The notes under the pieces are model-generated. The model did not search any database, was not told the DNA's origin, and was given only the letters and a program-made list of their open reading frames with translations. From Bradyrhizobium sp. LLZ17 (GTDB taxonomy: Bacteria > Pseudomonadota > Alphaproteobacteria > Rhizobiales > Xanthobacteraceae): a stretch of DNA of 64,000 nt. The stretch covers positions 4,960,001-5,024,000 of the forward strand of contig NZ_CP165734.1 in the NCBI RefSeq assembly GCF_041200145.1. The letters are read 5' to 3'. A program made the translations under genes and the position numbers. Position 1 is the stretch's first letter. Each line of letters starts with the position of its first letter. Shown here one piece after another: positions 30,401 through 40,429 of the stretch.

Positions 30401-30948
30401 CGCGCGGCCGGTGACGCTCTCCGGATCGCGCGCGGCGTCCAGCAGCACCTTCAGATTGGCGCGCTCCATCATGTCGGCCTGGTCGCGCTCGTCCATCACG
30501 GCGAAGCGCGCCGGCACATTGGCCTCGAATGGAAATTGCTGGAGCAGGCGCGTGCACAGCGCGTGGATGGTCTGCACCTTCAACCCGCCCGGCGTCTCCA
30601 GCGCGCAGGCGAACAGCTTTCGTGCATCGCGCCGCAACTTGGTATTGGGGTGAGGGATTCCGACGTCGCGGATCGCTGCATCAAGAGCCGTATCGTCCAG
30701 CGTCACCCAATGGCCGAGCGTGGTGAACACCCGTTCGGCCATGTTGGCGGCGGCAGCCTTTGTAAAAGTGATGCAGAGGATTTTTTCCGGCGGCACGCCT
30801 GCCAGCAGCAGCCGGATCACGCGCTGCACCAGCACGTGGGTCTTGCCCGAACCGGCGTTGGCCGAGACGAAGGCCGATGCGGTCGGATCGAGGCGCGCCT
30901 CTGTGTGTCGCGCACGGCATCCGGGATGGGGCGCGGAGCCTTCACCAT
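27440..30948 (-). pseudogene. addA: Double-strand break repair helicase AddA, three frameshifts
   Basis: AddA is the UvrD-type helicase/nuclease of the AddAB complex that processes double-strand ends for RecA. Visible parts are the Walker A SANAGSGKTHVL, motif Ia FTKAAAANMAERVF, motif II DEAQDTSP, motif V/VI region YVAMTRAADRL, and the C-terminal nuclease motif IVDFKTNQ. The frame is broken at about 30888 (one base missing, between TQRRAS and DPTASAFV), at 30044-30048 (one extra base in five T on the plus strand), and at about 27797-27801 (one base missing). Correcting all three gives exactly 1170 codons. The ATG at 30948 overlaps the addB stop. Confidence 0.88.
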
Positions 30949-33900
30949 TCCTCGATCCCCAGTCCACCGGCTGCCGACCATTCCTTGATGCGGGCGAGAT
31001 CGTCATAGGCGCCGTAGCGATTGGTCCACATCGGCAGGTTCAGGGATGTGTAGGGCTGGTTCACCTCGTCGAACGCCCGGATCAGCGCTTCCAGCTTGGC
31101 TCTTGCCTCGGCGGCCGCGGTGTCCGGCGGCTGTGGCTGGTCGCCTTGCTTGACCTTGAGTTCGAGGATGCGCTCCTCGCCCGGCGGATTGTTGCCGCTC
31201 AGGCGGACATAGACGAGCTGGCTCACTGACGCGCCGGCGTCGATATCGGGGAAACCGCCTTCGCGCAGGATCGCGGCCTCCAGCGTGAGCTGCGGCGAAA
31301 GGCCCATACGGACCTGCTTGCCGGTCGGCGGCTGGCCGGTCTTGTAGTCGAGGATGGCATAGCCGCCGCCCTGGCGCCGTTCGATGCGATCGGCGCGGGC
31401 GGAGAGGCGAAAGCTGCGCCCGTGATCGAGTGGGATCGAGATTTCGCCGCGGGTCTCCGCGGTGATCGCCTCGATCGCATCGCGCCGTGCCGTTTCCCAT
31501 TCGCCAAACCAGCGCGCGATGCGCTGGAAACGCGGCCACCACAGCGCCCGCGCCTCGGGCCGCTCCATCAGCGGTGCGAAACATTTTTTCGCCGATCGCG
31601 CGCAGCACGCGGGCGGGATCGTCGGGCAGACGCGAAGCATAGGTTTCAGTGAACTCGCCCAGTGCATCGTGGATCGCCGAGCCGCGGTCGGCTGCGGACA
31701 GCGGCATGTCGACGGGATCGAGCGCGTCGAGCCGCAGGATGCGTTTGGCATAGATCGTATAGGGATCGCGCAACCAGTCTTCGATTTCGGTCACGGACAT
31801 TTTCAGCGGCCGCGTCGCGCGCGGCGGCCGCGGCTCCGGCTGCTTGACCGGCTTGACCTCGTCGGGCTGGTCCAGCGCGCCTGCGAACTGCACGTATCTC
31901 TCGCCGGCGCTGATGGCCGCCTTCCAATGCTCCTCGCCTGCGACTGCTTCCAGCCGGTGCAGGAAGCGTGACGCCACCGCCGGGGCGCCGCCCGCCTTGG
32001 CCGAATGGGTCAGGATGACTTCATCGCCGCCGAGCAGTTGTGCGAAATCATGGCCGGAGAGGCCGATGCGCCGCTCCGGCAGATCGAGGCCGAGCTCATG
32101 CCGCATCGGCCGGCTCAGCCAGGGATCGATGCGCGGCGCCGGCGGCCAGACGCCTTCGATCAAGCCGCCGACAATGATTCGATCCGCCTGCATCAGCCGC
32201 GATTCCAGCGGGCCGTAGATCTGCAGCCGCGCGCCCGGTCTGTCGCGCCGTCGCACCGCGCGATCGCCGAACGCGGTGTGGAACACGTCGGAATAGTCGG
32301 GCAGCGGCATCATCAATCCGCTGGTCGTGCCGCCGCGCAGGAGATCGTCGAAGGCGCTCGCGAGTGCGAGACCCTCGCGCTCCTCGAAAGCCAGCGGAAT
32401 GCCCTGCTCGTCGCGCGACAGTTCGATCAGGATCTCGCGATGTCGATGTGCGAGCTCGGCGAAGTCGTAGGGCGTCGAGGGCGACAGGCTCTCGATCGGG
32501 GCCAAGGCTTGTCGCAACGCATCGATCAGCGCCTGGATGCGATCGAGATCTTCCGCCTTGAGACGCGCACGCGGCTCGGCATGATGTAGTGCGGAAACCT
32601 CCTTCCGCCCCAGCTTTGCAAGCTCGTCGCGAAAACGGTTGAACTCGCGCAGCAGGCCGGCGGTGCCCGCGGGCGGGCGCGTGCCGCGTAGCACCGCAAG
32701 CTCCAGGCGTTCGACCGCCGCCTTCCATGCGCCAGGCAGCCGGCCGAGCCGGCACAACGGATGTTTCAGCATCGCCAGCAGCGTCGGCGGCTCCAATCCC
32801 TTGGTCGCCGCCTCCGCCGCGAGGCGCGCAAACACGCCGGCGGAGGTCTCCATCAGCACGTCGCCGCCGGAATCATCGAAGGCGAGATCCCATCGGGTCA
32901 GCGCCGCCATCACCCGTCGTGCCAGCGCGCGGTCGGGGGTGACGAGGGCAGCCGACTTGTCCAGATGGCGCGCCTCTCGCATCGCGATCGCAATCGCGAG
33001 TGCTTCCATCTCGGGATTGGGCGCCTCGACCACCGCGAGATTTTTCATGCCGGCGGCAATCTTTGCGGCGACGAGCGGCTGCTTCAGCCGGTCGTGCCAG
33101 ATCTCCGTCGTGGCGGAGGGCCGCATCGATTCGGATGCCAGCAGATCGCGGCCGCCGTCCGCCGGCGGCTGCAGAAGTTCGACATCGCTGCGTTTGATGC
33201 CAAAGCGCTCCAACAATGCGTGCAAGGCATATTGCGGATGATTCGACGCCGGATGCTCCGCGAACTTGCCGAGCGCATCGCGCACGCCGCCGATGGTCCG
33301 CCAGGCGTCCTCGTCGAGATCGGTGTCGAGACCCGGCAGCACCACTGCGCCGTGCGACAGTGAAGCGACAGCGTGGAGGAATTTCGCGGTGGCCGGCATC
33401 GAGCCGGTTGACCCGGCTGCGATCACGGGACCATGGGCATGTGCGGTCAGGCGCCTGGCTTCCGCCGCGATCAGGAGATCGCGCCGCGCCGCGGGCTCGA
33501 TCCGGTTGATCTCGGCGAGGTGATGAGGCCAGGCTTCGCGCGCAATATGCAGGAACTGGAGCGAGTGCTGCCAATATTGATCGAGCTGATCCGGCACCAG
33601 GCCATCGAGCGCGCTCCAATCGACGCCACGTGTCACCATGTCGTCGATCAGGCGTGCGAGGTCCGAGGCCAAAGCCAGCGTCGAAGCGGGACCGCCGACC
33701 ACCAGCGGCGCCAGCACGGGACGCTTGGCCCACGCCGCGACCAAATGCGCCAGCGTCAGTCGCCGCTCCAGTTCGCCGAGCCGCGGTGGAATATCGAGCG
33801 GCGTTGCACCGGAAAATTGTTCGCCCTCGTCCGCGAAAGCGAGCTCGTCCTCGTCGATGTCGCCGAGCGCGACGATGCGCGGCAGCACCACCGCATCCGC

Positions 33901-34089
33901 CTGCATCTCGTCGAGGAAGATCTCACGGACCACGCGCATGGCGCGGCGCGTCGGCAGGTACAGCGTGGCATCCGCAAGCCGCGCCGGCTCCTTGCGCGCC
34001 TCGAATCCGTCAACCAGCCGGCCGTCGAGCAGAGCCGTCACGACTGTGCGCAGGAACGGAACTGAGATGGGAACAGTGAAAACGCGCAT
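30942..34089 (-). pseudogene. addB: Double-strand break repair protein AddB, one frameshift
   Basis: AddB is the partner of AddA, with an inactive helicase-like fold and a C-terminal PD-(D/E)XK nuclease. The nuclease motif is ILDYKTG in the C-terminal frame. A frameshift lies at about 31578-31589, where the sequence GEKMF is followed by RTAD instead of the expected APLMERPEARALWWPRFQRI, which is in the next frame. One extra base in an A6-TG-T3 stretch accounts for it. After removal the gene has 1049 codons, the usual size. The start MRVFTVP at 34089 is preferred over a longer frame. The gene stops inside the addA start (ATGGTGA). Confidence 0.87.
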
Positions 34090-34194
34090 CGGCTGCCTGA
34101 TTCGGGGATCAGGCGACAATATAGGGAGGCGGACTCAAATGGTCATGAGTGAAGGTGAGGTCGTCCCCGCTGTTCGCCGGGCCGGTACAGGTGG

Positions 34195-34286
34195 CGTAGG
34201 GTGGGGCAAAGGCGCTTGCGCCGTGCCCACCATTCTCCACCGAGGATCAACTTGGTGGGCACGCTGCGCTTTGCCCCCCTACGGCA
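34195..34286. repeat. Intergenic repeat, family B copy 1
   Basis: CGTAGGGTGGGGCAAAGGCG...GTGCCCACC and GGTGGGCACG...CCCCCCTACG are inverted with respect to each other. Related copies are at 58259-58383 and a partial one at 52587-52626. It lies just past the murU stop. Confidence 0.8.
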
Positions 34287-34308
34287 TCGGTGCCGGACGC
34301 GGACAGCC

Positions 34309-35032
34309 CTACGCTACGCTCTCCAGAAACGCCTCTTCCGCCGCCTGCACGGCATCGGGGGGTGCCGACATGCATCCAGACGCCGTCCAGCCGCAGGCCG
34401 AACAGGCGCTCCTGCTCGTTGGCGCGGTCGAACATCTTGGTGAGCGAGAACTCGCCGGTCGGCGCGTCCGTGAAGATCGACGGCGACAGGATCGCTGCGC
34501 CGGCATAGACGAACGGGACGATCTCTTTTTCCTTGCGCTTGCGCAGCGCGCCGTCGGCCAGCATGCCGTAATCGCCGCGGCCGGAATAGCCGATGCTGGT
34601 TGCGGTCGGCGCCATCAGCAGCAGGATGTCCATCCGCGCGGGGTCGAAATTTTCCGCAAGCCGCGCCAGGTTCGAGCGCACGCCGTCGATCCACAGCGTG
34701 TCGGAATTAACGTGGAAGAACGGCGCGTCGCCGAGCAGCGGCAGGGCCTTGACCACGCCGCCGCCGGTGCCGAGCACCTGGTCGCGCTCGTCCGAGATAG
34801 TCACGCGCGGATGCTGGCGGCCCGCGACGTGGTCGATGATCTGGTCCGGCAAGTAATGCACGTTGACGACGGCTTCGGTTACGCCGGCGTGGCCGAGCTT
34901 GTCGAGGACGTGGTCGAGAAGCGGTTGTCCGGCCACCGGCACCAGGGGCTTGGGCATCTTGTCCGTCAGCGGACGCATGCGCAGGCCGAATCCTGCGGCG
35001 AGCACCATGGCTTTGGTCGGTGTGACGGACAT
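34309..35032 (-). pseudogene. murU: Nucleotidyltransferase, probable MurU, frameshifted near the C-terminus
   Basis: A sugar-phosphate nucleotidyltransferase with the N-terminal signature MVLAAGFGLRMRPLTDKMPKPLVP. In bacteria with the AmgK/MurU recycling route MurU makes UDP-MurNAc from MurNAc-1-phosphate; the neighbouring TsaE-AmgK fusion supports that role. A GDP-mannose-type pyrophosphorylase is the alternative. At 34357-34362 a run of six G (C on the coding strand) has one base too many, so the frame leaves WMHVGTP for an unrelated tail. The true end DAVQAAEEAFLESVA lies in the next frame and stops at 34309. The corrected length is 240 residues. Confidence 0.78.
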
Positions 35033-35156
35033 CCTTCGCTTTCTCGAACCTCTGAACTTCGTGTTCGCAGCAATCCTAGCACGAGCCCCGCTCAGCCGCA
35101 CCGCATCCCAAGGGCCTTAGCGGCCTGGCGTGACGGTTGTACGACGGGTGTTGCCG

Positions 35157-35474
35157 TTACGCCCCGATGGATGTGGAACGCGTCTTTTTCTTCTTGTCGC
35201 CGAGCTTGAGGAAATTGACGCCGATCTGGTCGCCATTGACCCAGGCAAGTTCGCAGCGCCGGTAGGCAAGTCCGGTGGACGACAGCAGCAGAAAGAATTC
35301 CTTCAGATGCAGGCCTTCGACCGAGCCGTCGATGGTCAGCTTGGCGCCGCTCTCGGAAACGTCCTCCATGGTGCATTCGCGGCGCCAGGTGCCGTCGATG
35401 CCCATCATCTGGGCCGCAATTCCGCGCTCGAAAATAACCCGGCTGCTGCCGCGCTGGTCCGTCTTGACCGCCAT
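35157..35474 (-). CDS. PilZ domain-containing protein
   Basis: A 105-residue single-domain PilZ protein, a candidate cyclic-di-GMP receptor. The motif starts with QRGSSRVIFER and the second element reads DVSESGAKLTIDG, matching RxxxR and (D/N)xSxxG. It lies between murU and the TsaE-AmgK gene on the same strand. The tail is Lys-rich (KKKKTRSTS). No output domain is attached, so it probably acts by protein contact. Confidence 0.85.
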   Translation of the reverse strand: MAVKTDQRGSSRVIFERGIAAQMMGIDGTWRRECTMEDVSESGAKLTIDGSVEGLHLKEFFLLLSSTGLAYRRCELAWVNGDQIGVNFLKLGDKKKKTRSTSIGA

Positions 35475-35561
35475 CTGCCCCGCTCCAGCCTCGTAGTTGC
35501 CCGGCTGCCTCGGCGCCAGAATACCGGTGCCTTGGCTAACAGTCGGTAAATCGGCCCCAGA

Positions 35562-37082
35562 TCAGGATTGGGGCGGCGGGACGTTGGCGAGATACCAGTC
35601 GCGCAGATGGGCAAGCACAGGGTGCGCCAGCGAGCGCTGAAGGTAGGTCCAGATCCGCGGCTGGTGGCGCAGATAATGCGGCTTGCCGTCGCGGCGGTTC
35701 AATCGTGCAAAAGTGCCGAGCAGGCGCGTGTTCCGCTGTGCCGACATGATCGCATAGAGCTCGGCGAAGGCCGCCGGATCGAAGCTCGCATCTGCCGCAC
35801 GGCGCGTCTTGATGTAGCGCGACAGCAGCGTCAGTTCGATGGTCTCGGGGACATCGATGCGGGCATCCTGCAGCAGCGACACGACGTCGTAGGATTGCGG
35901 TCCGAGCACGGTGTCCTGGAAGTCGATCACGCCGAGGCGTTCGATGCCGGTGCGATCGGCAAGCCAGATCAGATTCGGCGAGTGATAGTCGCGGATGATC
36001 CACGTTCTCGGCGCTGCCAGCGGCTTTTTGAGCAGCTCGCGCCACATCGCGAAGAATTCCGCGCGCTTTGCATCACTCAGCGGCGCGTTGCGATCGGGCA
36101 AATACCATTCCGGCATCAAACCGATTTCGGTCAACAGCGCCTCGGTGTCGAAGACCGGAATGGCGTAGGTCTGCCCATCCAGCGGCAGCGTGTCCGGAAG
36201 CGTCTTGCCGTGCAGCGCGGCCAATACATCGGTGGCGGCTTCGTAACGCGCGGTGATCGGGCGCGGCGGATCGCCTTCGATCACGCCTTCGCTGCCGAAA
36301 TCCTCCGTGATCAGGAAGCCATGGTCGAGATCGGAATGATGGATCGCGGGCGCTGAGATGCCCTGCGCACGCAGGCCTTGGTCGATCGCGACGAAGGGCT
36401 TGACGTTCTCGGCGAGATGCACCGCCGCGCTGTAGGATTTTCCATTGTATAGCGCCGCGCCATCGGGGCGCTGCGGAAAGTTCATGAGGATGACGACATC
36501 CTCGTCGCGCAACAGCCGCGCATAGGAGCGTGTCGAGGCGTCGCCCGCCATGCGCTTGCGCGTCGCGTCGCTGTAGCCGGAGGCATCGAGGAACTCTCGC
36601 AGCGCCTTCAGCCGCGCGACCTGAGCTGCGCTCTTGCCGTGACCCGTGATGTCGGCGGCGCGTGCATTCGAGCCCAGCGCCGGGCGATGCGTCAGCGCAA
36701 TGTCGATGCGGTCCCCCGGCATCGCCGACGGCGCGCGCTCCGGCCATTCGATCAGGACAAGCGTGGCGTCCGGAAGCGGCGCCAGCCCGATCTCCTCGAG
36801 CTCGCTCTCGTCTTCCACCCGATAGAGATCGGCATGCATCACAGGGAATGGCGGCAACTCATAGCCCTGCACCAGCGTGAAAGTCGGGCTCGGCACTTCC
36901 AGCGCGTCGTCGCCGGCGAGATAGCGGATCATGGCGCGCGCGGCGGCCGTCTTGCCGGCGCCGAGATCGCCGGTGAGCGTGATGACGTCGCCCGGTCCCA
37001 CTAGCAGCGCCAGATCGGCCATCAGCTGCGCGGTGGCTGTCTCGTTGTGGAGCGCGACGGAGAATGTGGCCGGCGCCGTCAT
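35562..37082 (-). CDS. TsaE-AmgK fusion: tRNA t6A ATPase and sugar phosphotransferase
   Basis: A 506-residue fusion. Residues about 1-150 are TsaE, the P-loop ATPase needed for N6-threonylcarbamoyladenosine at position 37 of tRNAs (Walker A GDLGAGKT at 38-45, then PSPTFTLVQGY and HADLYRVE). Residues about 165-500 are an APH-type kinase with the catalytic loop IIRDYHSPNLIWL and the metal motif GVIDFQDTVLGP, like AmgK, the anomeric kinase for MurNAc and GlcNAc. It overlaps divL by four bases and lies close to murU, so the kinase half probably works with MurU in wall recycling. Confidence 0.88.
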   Translation of the reverse strand: MTAPATFSVALHNETATAQLMADLALLVGPGDVITLTGDLGAGKTAAARAMIRYLAGDDALEVPSPTFTLVQGYELPPFPVMHADLYRVEDESELEEIGLAPLPDATLVLIEWPERAPSAMPGDRIDIALTHRPALGSNARAADITGHGKSAAQVARLKALREFLDASGYSDATRKRMAGDASTRSYARLLRDEDVVILMNFPQRPDGAALYNGKSYSAAVHLAENVKPFVAIDQGLRAQGISAPAIHHSDLDHGFLITEDFGSEGVIEGDPPRPITARYEAATDVLAALHGKTLPDTLPLDGQTYAIPVFDTEALLTEIGLMPEWYLPDRNAPLSDAKRAEFFAMWRELLKKPLAAPRTWIIRDYHSPNLIWLADRTGIERLGVIDFQDTVLGPQSYDVVSLLQDARIDVPETIELTLLSRYIKTRRAADASFDPAAFAELYAIMSAQRNTRLLGTFARLNRRDGKPHYLRHQPRIWTYLQRSLAHPVLAHLRDWYLANVPPPQS

Positions 37083-39595
37083 TCGGCGGCGTCGCGTTGC
37101 GCCGCCTGGTCGGTCGGGAAGTCGCAGATCACGACCGTGCCCCTGTCCACGATCGAATCCACCCGCACCTTGCCGCCATGCAGCTCGACGAAGGAACGCA
37201 CCAGCGACAGCCCGAGCCCGGCGCCGCGGTGACGCGAGCCCTGCGAGCGGCTTTCGAACCAGTTGAACACCTTGTCCTTCATGTCGGCAGGTATTCCAGG
37301 CCCGGAATCTGTCACAGTGAAGACCACGCTCCGCTCGGTGCGGCGGGCGCTGATGCCGATGCTCGAATCATGTGGCGAAAACCCGACGGCGTTGGCCAGC
37401 AGGTTATAGAGCACCTGTACCACGCGCTTCTCGTCGCCGACGAAGCTGCCGACGTCGGGCGCGATTTCGATCTTGAGACGGATGCGGTCGGTGGCGAGCC
37501 GGTCCTGGATGCCCTCGGCGGCCAGCTCGATGGCCTTGCTGACATCGACCGGGCCCAGTTCCAGCTTCATGGCGCCGGCGTCGATGGTGGCGAGATCGAG
37601 AATGTTGTTGGTGAGGGCCAGCAGCGCGTTGGTCGATTTGGTGACGTAGTCGAGATACTCGGCCTGCTTCGGCGTTAGCGGACCGGTCGAGGGGTCGCTG
37701 AGGAAATGCGCGAAGCCGATGATGGTGGTGAGCGGCGAGCGCAGCTCGTAGGAGACGTGGTGGACGAAATCCACCTTCATCTGGTCGGCGGTCTCCAGCG
37801 CCTCGTTGCGCTCGCGCAGCGCGCGCTCGACGTTTTCGGTGTCGGTGATGTCCAGGAAGGTCAGCATGGTCGCGCCGTCATGCAGCGGACGGATCATGCC
37901 GTCGAGCACGCTGCCGTCCTTACGCTCCAGCTTCAGCGGCACGTCGGCGCGGTTCTCGATCGAGGTGATGGCCTCGCGGATCTGGCGCCAGACGACGGGA
38001 TCGTCGACCAGCTGCTGGCACCAGCCCTCGACGGTCTGGATATGCGGTTCCTCGCGCATGGCATCGTTCGACAGCTTCCACATGCGGACGAAGGCGGGAT
38101 TGAACAGCTGCGCCTTGCCATTGCTGCCGAACACCGCGACGCCTTCGGCAAGGCTGTCCAGGGTCTCGCGCTGAACCCGGATCATGCCGTCGAAGCGGCG
38201 GGCGAGCTCGAGGCTCTCGGTAACGTCGTCGAACAGATAAGTGACGCCGCCTTCCGGATTCGGCGTGGTGACGACGGAGAGCGCGCGGCCGTCGGGCAGG
38301 TACCAGGTGTCTTTCGCGGCCTCGACCGCGCGATAGGCTTCGTGCAGCTTGGCCTTCCAGGCGCGGAAATCCGGCTGCTCCGGCAGTTTTCGTGCGGCGC
38401 GGAGCTTGTCGAGCACGCTGGAATCGTCGGGATTGGCATCCAGGAAGCCGCGGTCAAGGTCCCACAGCCGCCGGTAGGAATCATTGTAGAAGGCGAGCCG
38501 GCGCTGGCCGTCGAACACGGCTACGCCGGATGAGAGCTGGTCGAGCGTGCGCCGATGCGCTTCCGCCATCCGCACCAGCGCCGCGCTCAGTGCATCCGCT
38601 TCGCTGGCGTCGATCGCGACGCCCACGCTGCCGCTGCCCACATTGACCGCACGCACGTCGTAGATGCGTCGCTCGCCGCCGGTCACGATCGGCAGCCGCG
38701 CGTTGAAGTTGGCGGCGTCTTTCAGGCCCCGCTCCATCGCCGCGCGGTCGGCGCTGTCGAGCAGCTCGAGCTTGCGATCCTGGGCGTCGCCGACGCTGGT
38801 CGCTTCGGTGGCGCGCACATAAGCCGGGTTGGCGAAAGTCAGCGCGCCGTTCTCGCCCTTGGCCCAGATCGGCCAGGGCGCCGCGGCGGCGAAGCCACGC
38901 AGCATCTCGGTCTCGTCGGAGAGCGCTTTGTGGCGCAGATTGGTTTCCGCCAATTCGCGGCGCAGGCCGGAGAGCTCGCGGATCCTGACAATGGCTTGGC
39001 CGCCGATGGCACGTCCGAGCGCTTCCAGCGTGTGGCCGTTGGCGGTGGTCAGCGTCAGCTGGAACCCGTCACCGCGTTCGCGCAGGGCATCGACCGCATG
39101 ATCCATTTGGAGCGCCGGTTCCGGCGGCAACCAGGTTCCGAACGCAAGCACCCGCTGGGGCGAGGAATCGCGCGGCAGCACCATCGAGACATCGCCCGAA
39201 ATCTGCGCGCGATTGTCGCCGGCCGGCCAGGAGATCAAGACCTGCGGCTCGGCGAACAGCAGCGCGCCGAAGCGATCGGCCTGCAACTGCAGTTCCCTGA
39301 TCCGCGCGCGCAGCGCCGCCTCGTTCTTTGCGGTGCGCACGCGCGTGCGCATCAACAGGATCGCGGCCACGACCGTAAAGCCGAGCAGGGCCAGCGCGGT
39401 GGCCAGCACCGCGAGCTCCTGCCGGTTGAAATCCAGCAATATCGAGAGTGTGTCGACGAGGTCGGCGGCCTTCTCGGTTGCTTTGGCCGGCGCAGCCGGC
39501 AACAGCGCTGCGAGAGCGCTTCCGATCAGGCCGTCGCGCACCAAGGATGTGCACGACAGCAACGTCCGACGCATCGACACGATCACGTCTGACAT
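37079..39595 (-). CDS. divL: PAS-containing sensor kinase with Tyr in place of His, DivL
   Basis: An 838-residue membrane sensor: a transmembrane segment at about residues 61-82, several PAS-like regions up to about residue 590, then a DHp domain and an HATPase with NLLANAVGF, DSGPGIP and GAGLGLSLV. In the H-box the expected phospho-accepting His is Tyr616 (SYELRSPLTTI; codon TAC on the minus strand at 37750-37748). This Tyr is the hallmark of DivL, which in Caulobacter controls the CckA phosphorelay and cell-cycle timing. Gene order next to TsaE-AmgK matches rhizobial divL. The stop overlaps the fusion gene start. Confidence 0.87.
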   Translation of the reverse strand: MSDVIVSMRRTLLSCTSLVRDGLIGSALAALLPAAPAKATEKAADLVDTLSILLDFNRQELAVLATALALLGFTVVAAILLMRTRVRTAKNEAALRARIRELQLQADRFGALLFAEPQVLISWPAGDNRAQISGDVSMVLPRDSSPQRVLAFGTWLPPEPALQMDHAVDALRERGDGFQLTLTTANGHTLEALGRAIGGQAIVRIRELSGLRRELAETNLRHKALSDETEMLRGFAAAAPWPIWAKGENGALTFANPAYVRATEATSVGDAQDRKLELLDSADRAAMERGLKDAANFNARLPIVTGGERRIYDVRAVNVGSGSVGVAIDASEADALSAALVRMAEAHRRTLDQLSSGVAVFDGQRRLAFYNDSYRRLWDLDRGFLDANPDDSSVLDKLRAARKLPEQPDFRAWKAKLHEAYRAVEAAKDTWYLPDGRALSVVTTPNPEGGVTYLFDDVTESLELARRFDGMIRVQRETLDSLAEGVAVFGSNGKAQLFNPAFVRMWKLSNDAMREEPHIQTVEGWCQQLVDDPVVWRQIREAITSIENRADVPLKLERKDGSVLDGMIRPLHDGATMLTFLDITDTENVERALRERNEALETADQMKVDFVHHVSYELRSPLTTIIGFAHFLSDPSTGPLTPKQAEYLDYVTKSTNALLALTNNILDLATIDAGAMKLELGPVDVSKAIELAAEGIQDRLATDRIRLKIEIAPDVGSFVGDEKRVVQVLYNLLANAVGFSPHDSSIGISARRTERSVVFTVTDSGPGIPADMKDKVFNWFESRSQGSRHRGAGLGLSLVRSFVELHGGKVRVDSIVDRGTVVICDFPTDQAAQRDAAE

Positions 39596-39970
39596 AGTTG
39601 CCCCAAGACCGCACGAGATCTGCGCGCGGCGACCCCCGTCGCGCGCGAATCAAACGACAATACCCTCACCGTGACTCCACCGGTAAGAGTCCAGATCGTG
39701 AACGCAAAGGTGGCCCCAAAAAATGCGGGGCGCGGGGTTCCAGTCCACGCAATTCTGCGGGTGATTCGGTCGGGATTGCTGCGCGGCGGCGCGTTGGATT
39801 GCCTGCCACGAAGCCAGTCCGCTCCCTCCTTCGCTTGCGGGGAGGGCCGGGGAGAGGGTGTCTCCGCAATGGGGCACTCCGTGTGTGGGGGAAAGCCCTC
39901 ACCCGCCGCGCTCTGCGAGCGCGTCGACCTCTCCCGCAAGCGGGAGAGGTGAAGCCAACTCGCCGCGGTG
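39596..39970. other. 375-base spacer between divL and dut
   Basis: No gene is supported here. Apart from the repeat at 39822-39950 the stretch contains the presumed divL promoter on the minus strand. I see no further structured element. Confidence 0.5.
39822..39950. repeat. Intergenic palindromic repeat, family A copy 2
   Basis: An inverted version of the element at 9274-9391. It opens CTCCCTCCTTCGCTTGCGGG and ends GACCTCTCCCGCAAGCGGG plus AGAGG. It lies directly past the dut stop. Confidence 0.85.
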
Positions 39971-40429
39971 TTAGCGCCCGGTCGAGCCGAAGCCGCCGGC
40001 GCCGCGATCGGTCGCCGACAATTCGGCCACGGGAACCAGTGCGGCCTGCACCACGGGCGCGATCACCAGCTGCGCAATGCGCTCGCCGCGCTTGATCACG
40101 AACGGCACAGCGCCATGATTGATCAGGATGATCTTGATCTCGCCGCGGTAGTCCGCGTCGATCGTGCCCGGCGAGTTCAACACGGTGACGCCGTGCTTGG
40201 CCGCGAGCCCCGAGCGCGGTCGCACCTGGGCCTCGTGGCCGGCCGGCAAGGCGATCGCCAGGCCCGTCGGCACCAGGGAATATTGGCCGGGTGCGAGCGT
40301 CACCGGCTCGCCGTCCGGAACCGCTGCCATCAGGTCGAGGCCGGCGGCCTCGACCGTTTGGTAGGCCGGCGGCGGCAGGCCTTCGGCATGCGCAAAGCGT
40401 TGCAGTTCGACGGTGACCTTCGTGCTCAA
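39971..40429 (-). CDS. dut: Deoxyuridine 5'-triphosphate nucleotidohydrolase
   Basis: A 152-residue trimeric dUTPase that removes dUTP. Motif 1 is AAGLDLMA, motif 3 [11 protein letters not shown] with the catalytic Asp, motif 4 [12 protein letters not shown], and motif 5 [10 protein letters not shown]. It overlaps coaBC by four bases, the usual alphaproteobacterial order. Confidence 0.96.
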   Translation of the reverse strand: MSTKVTVELQRFAHAEGLPPPAYQTVEAAGLDLMAAVPDGEPVTLAPGQYSLVPTGLAIALPAGHEAQVRPRSGLAAKHGVTVLNSPGTIDADYRGEIKIILINHGAVPFVIKRGERIAQLVIAPVVQAALVPVAELSATDRGAGGFGSTGR

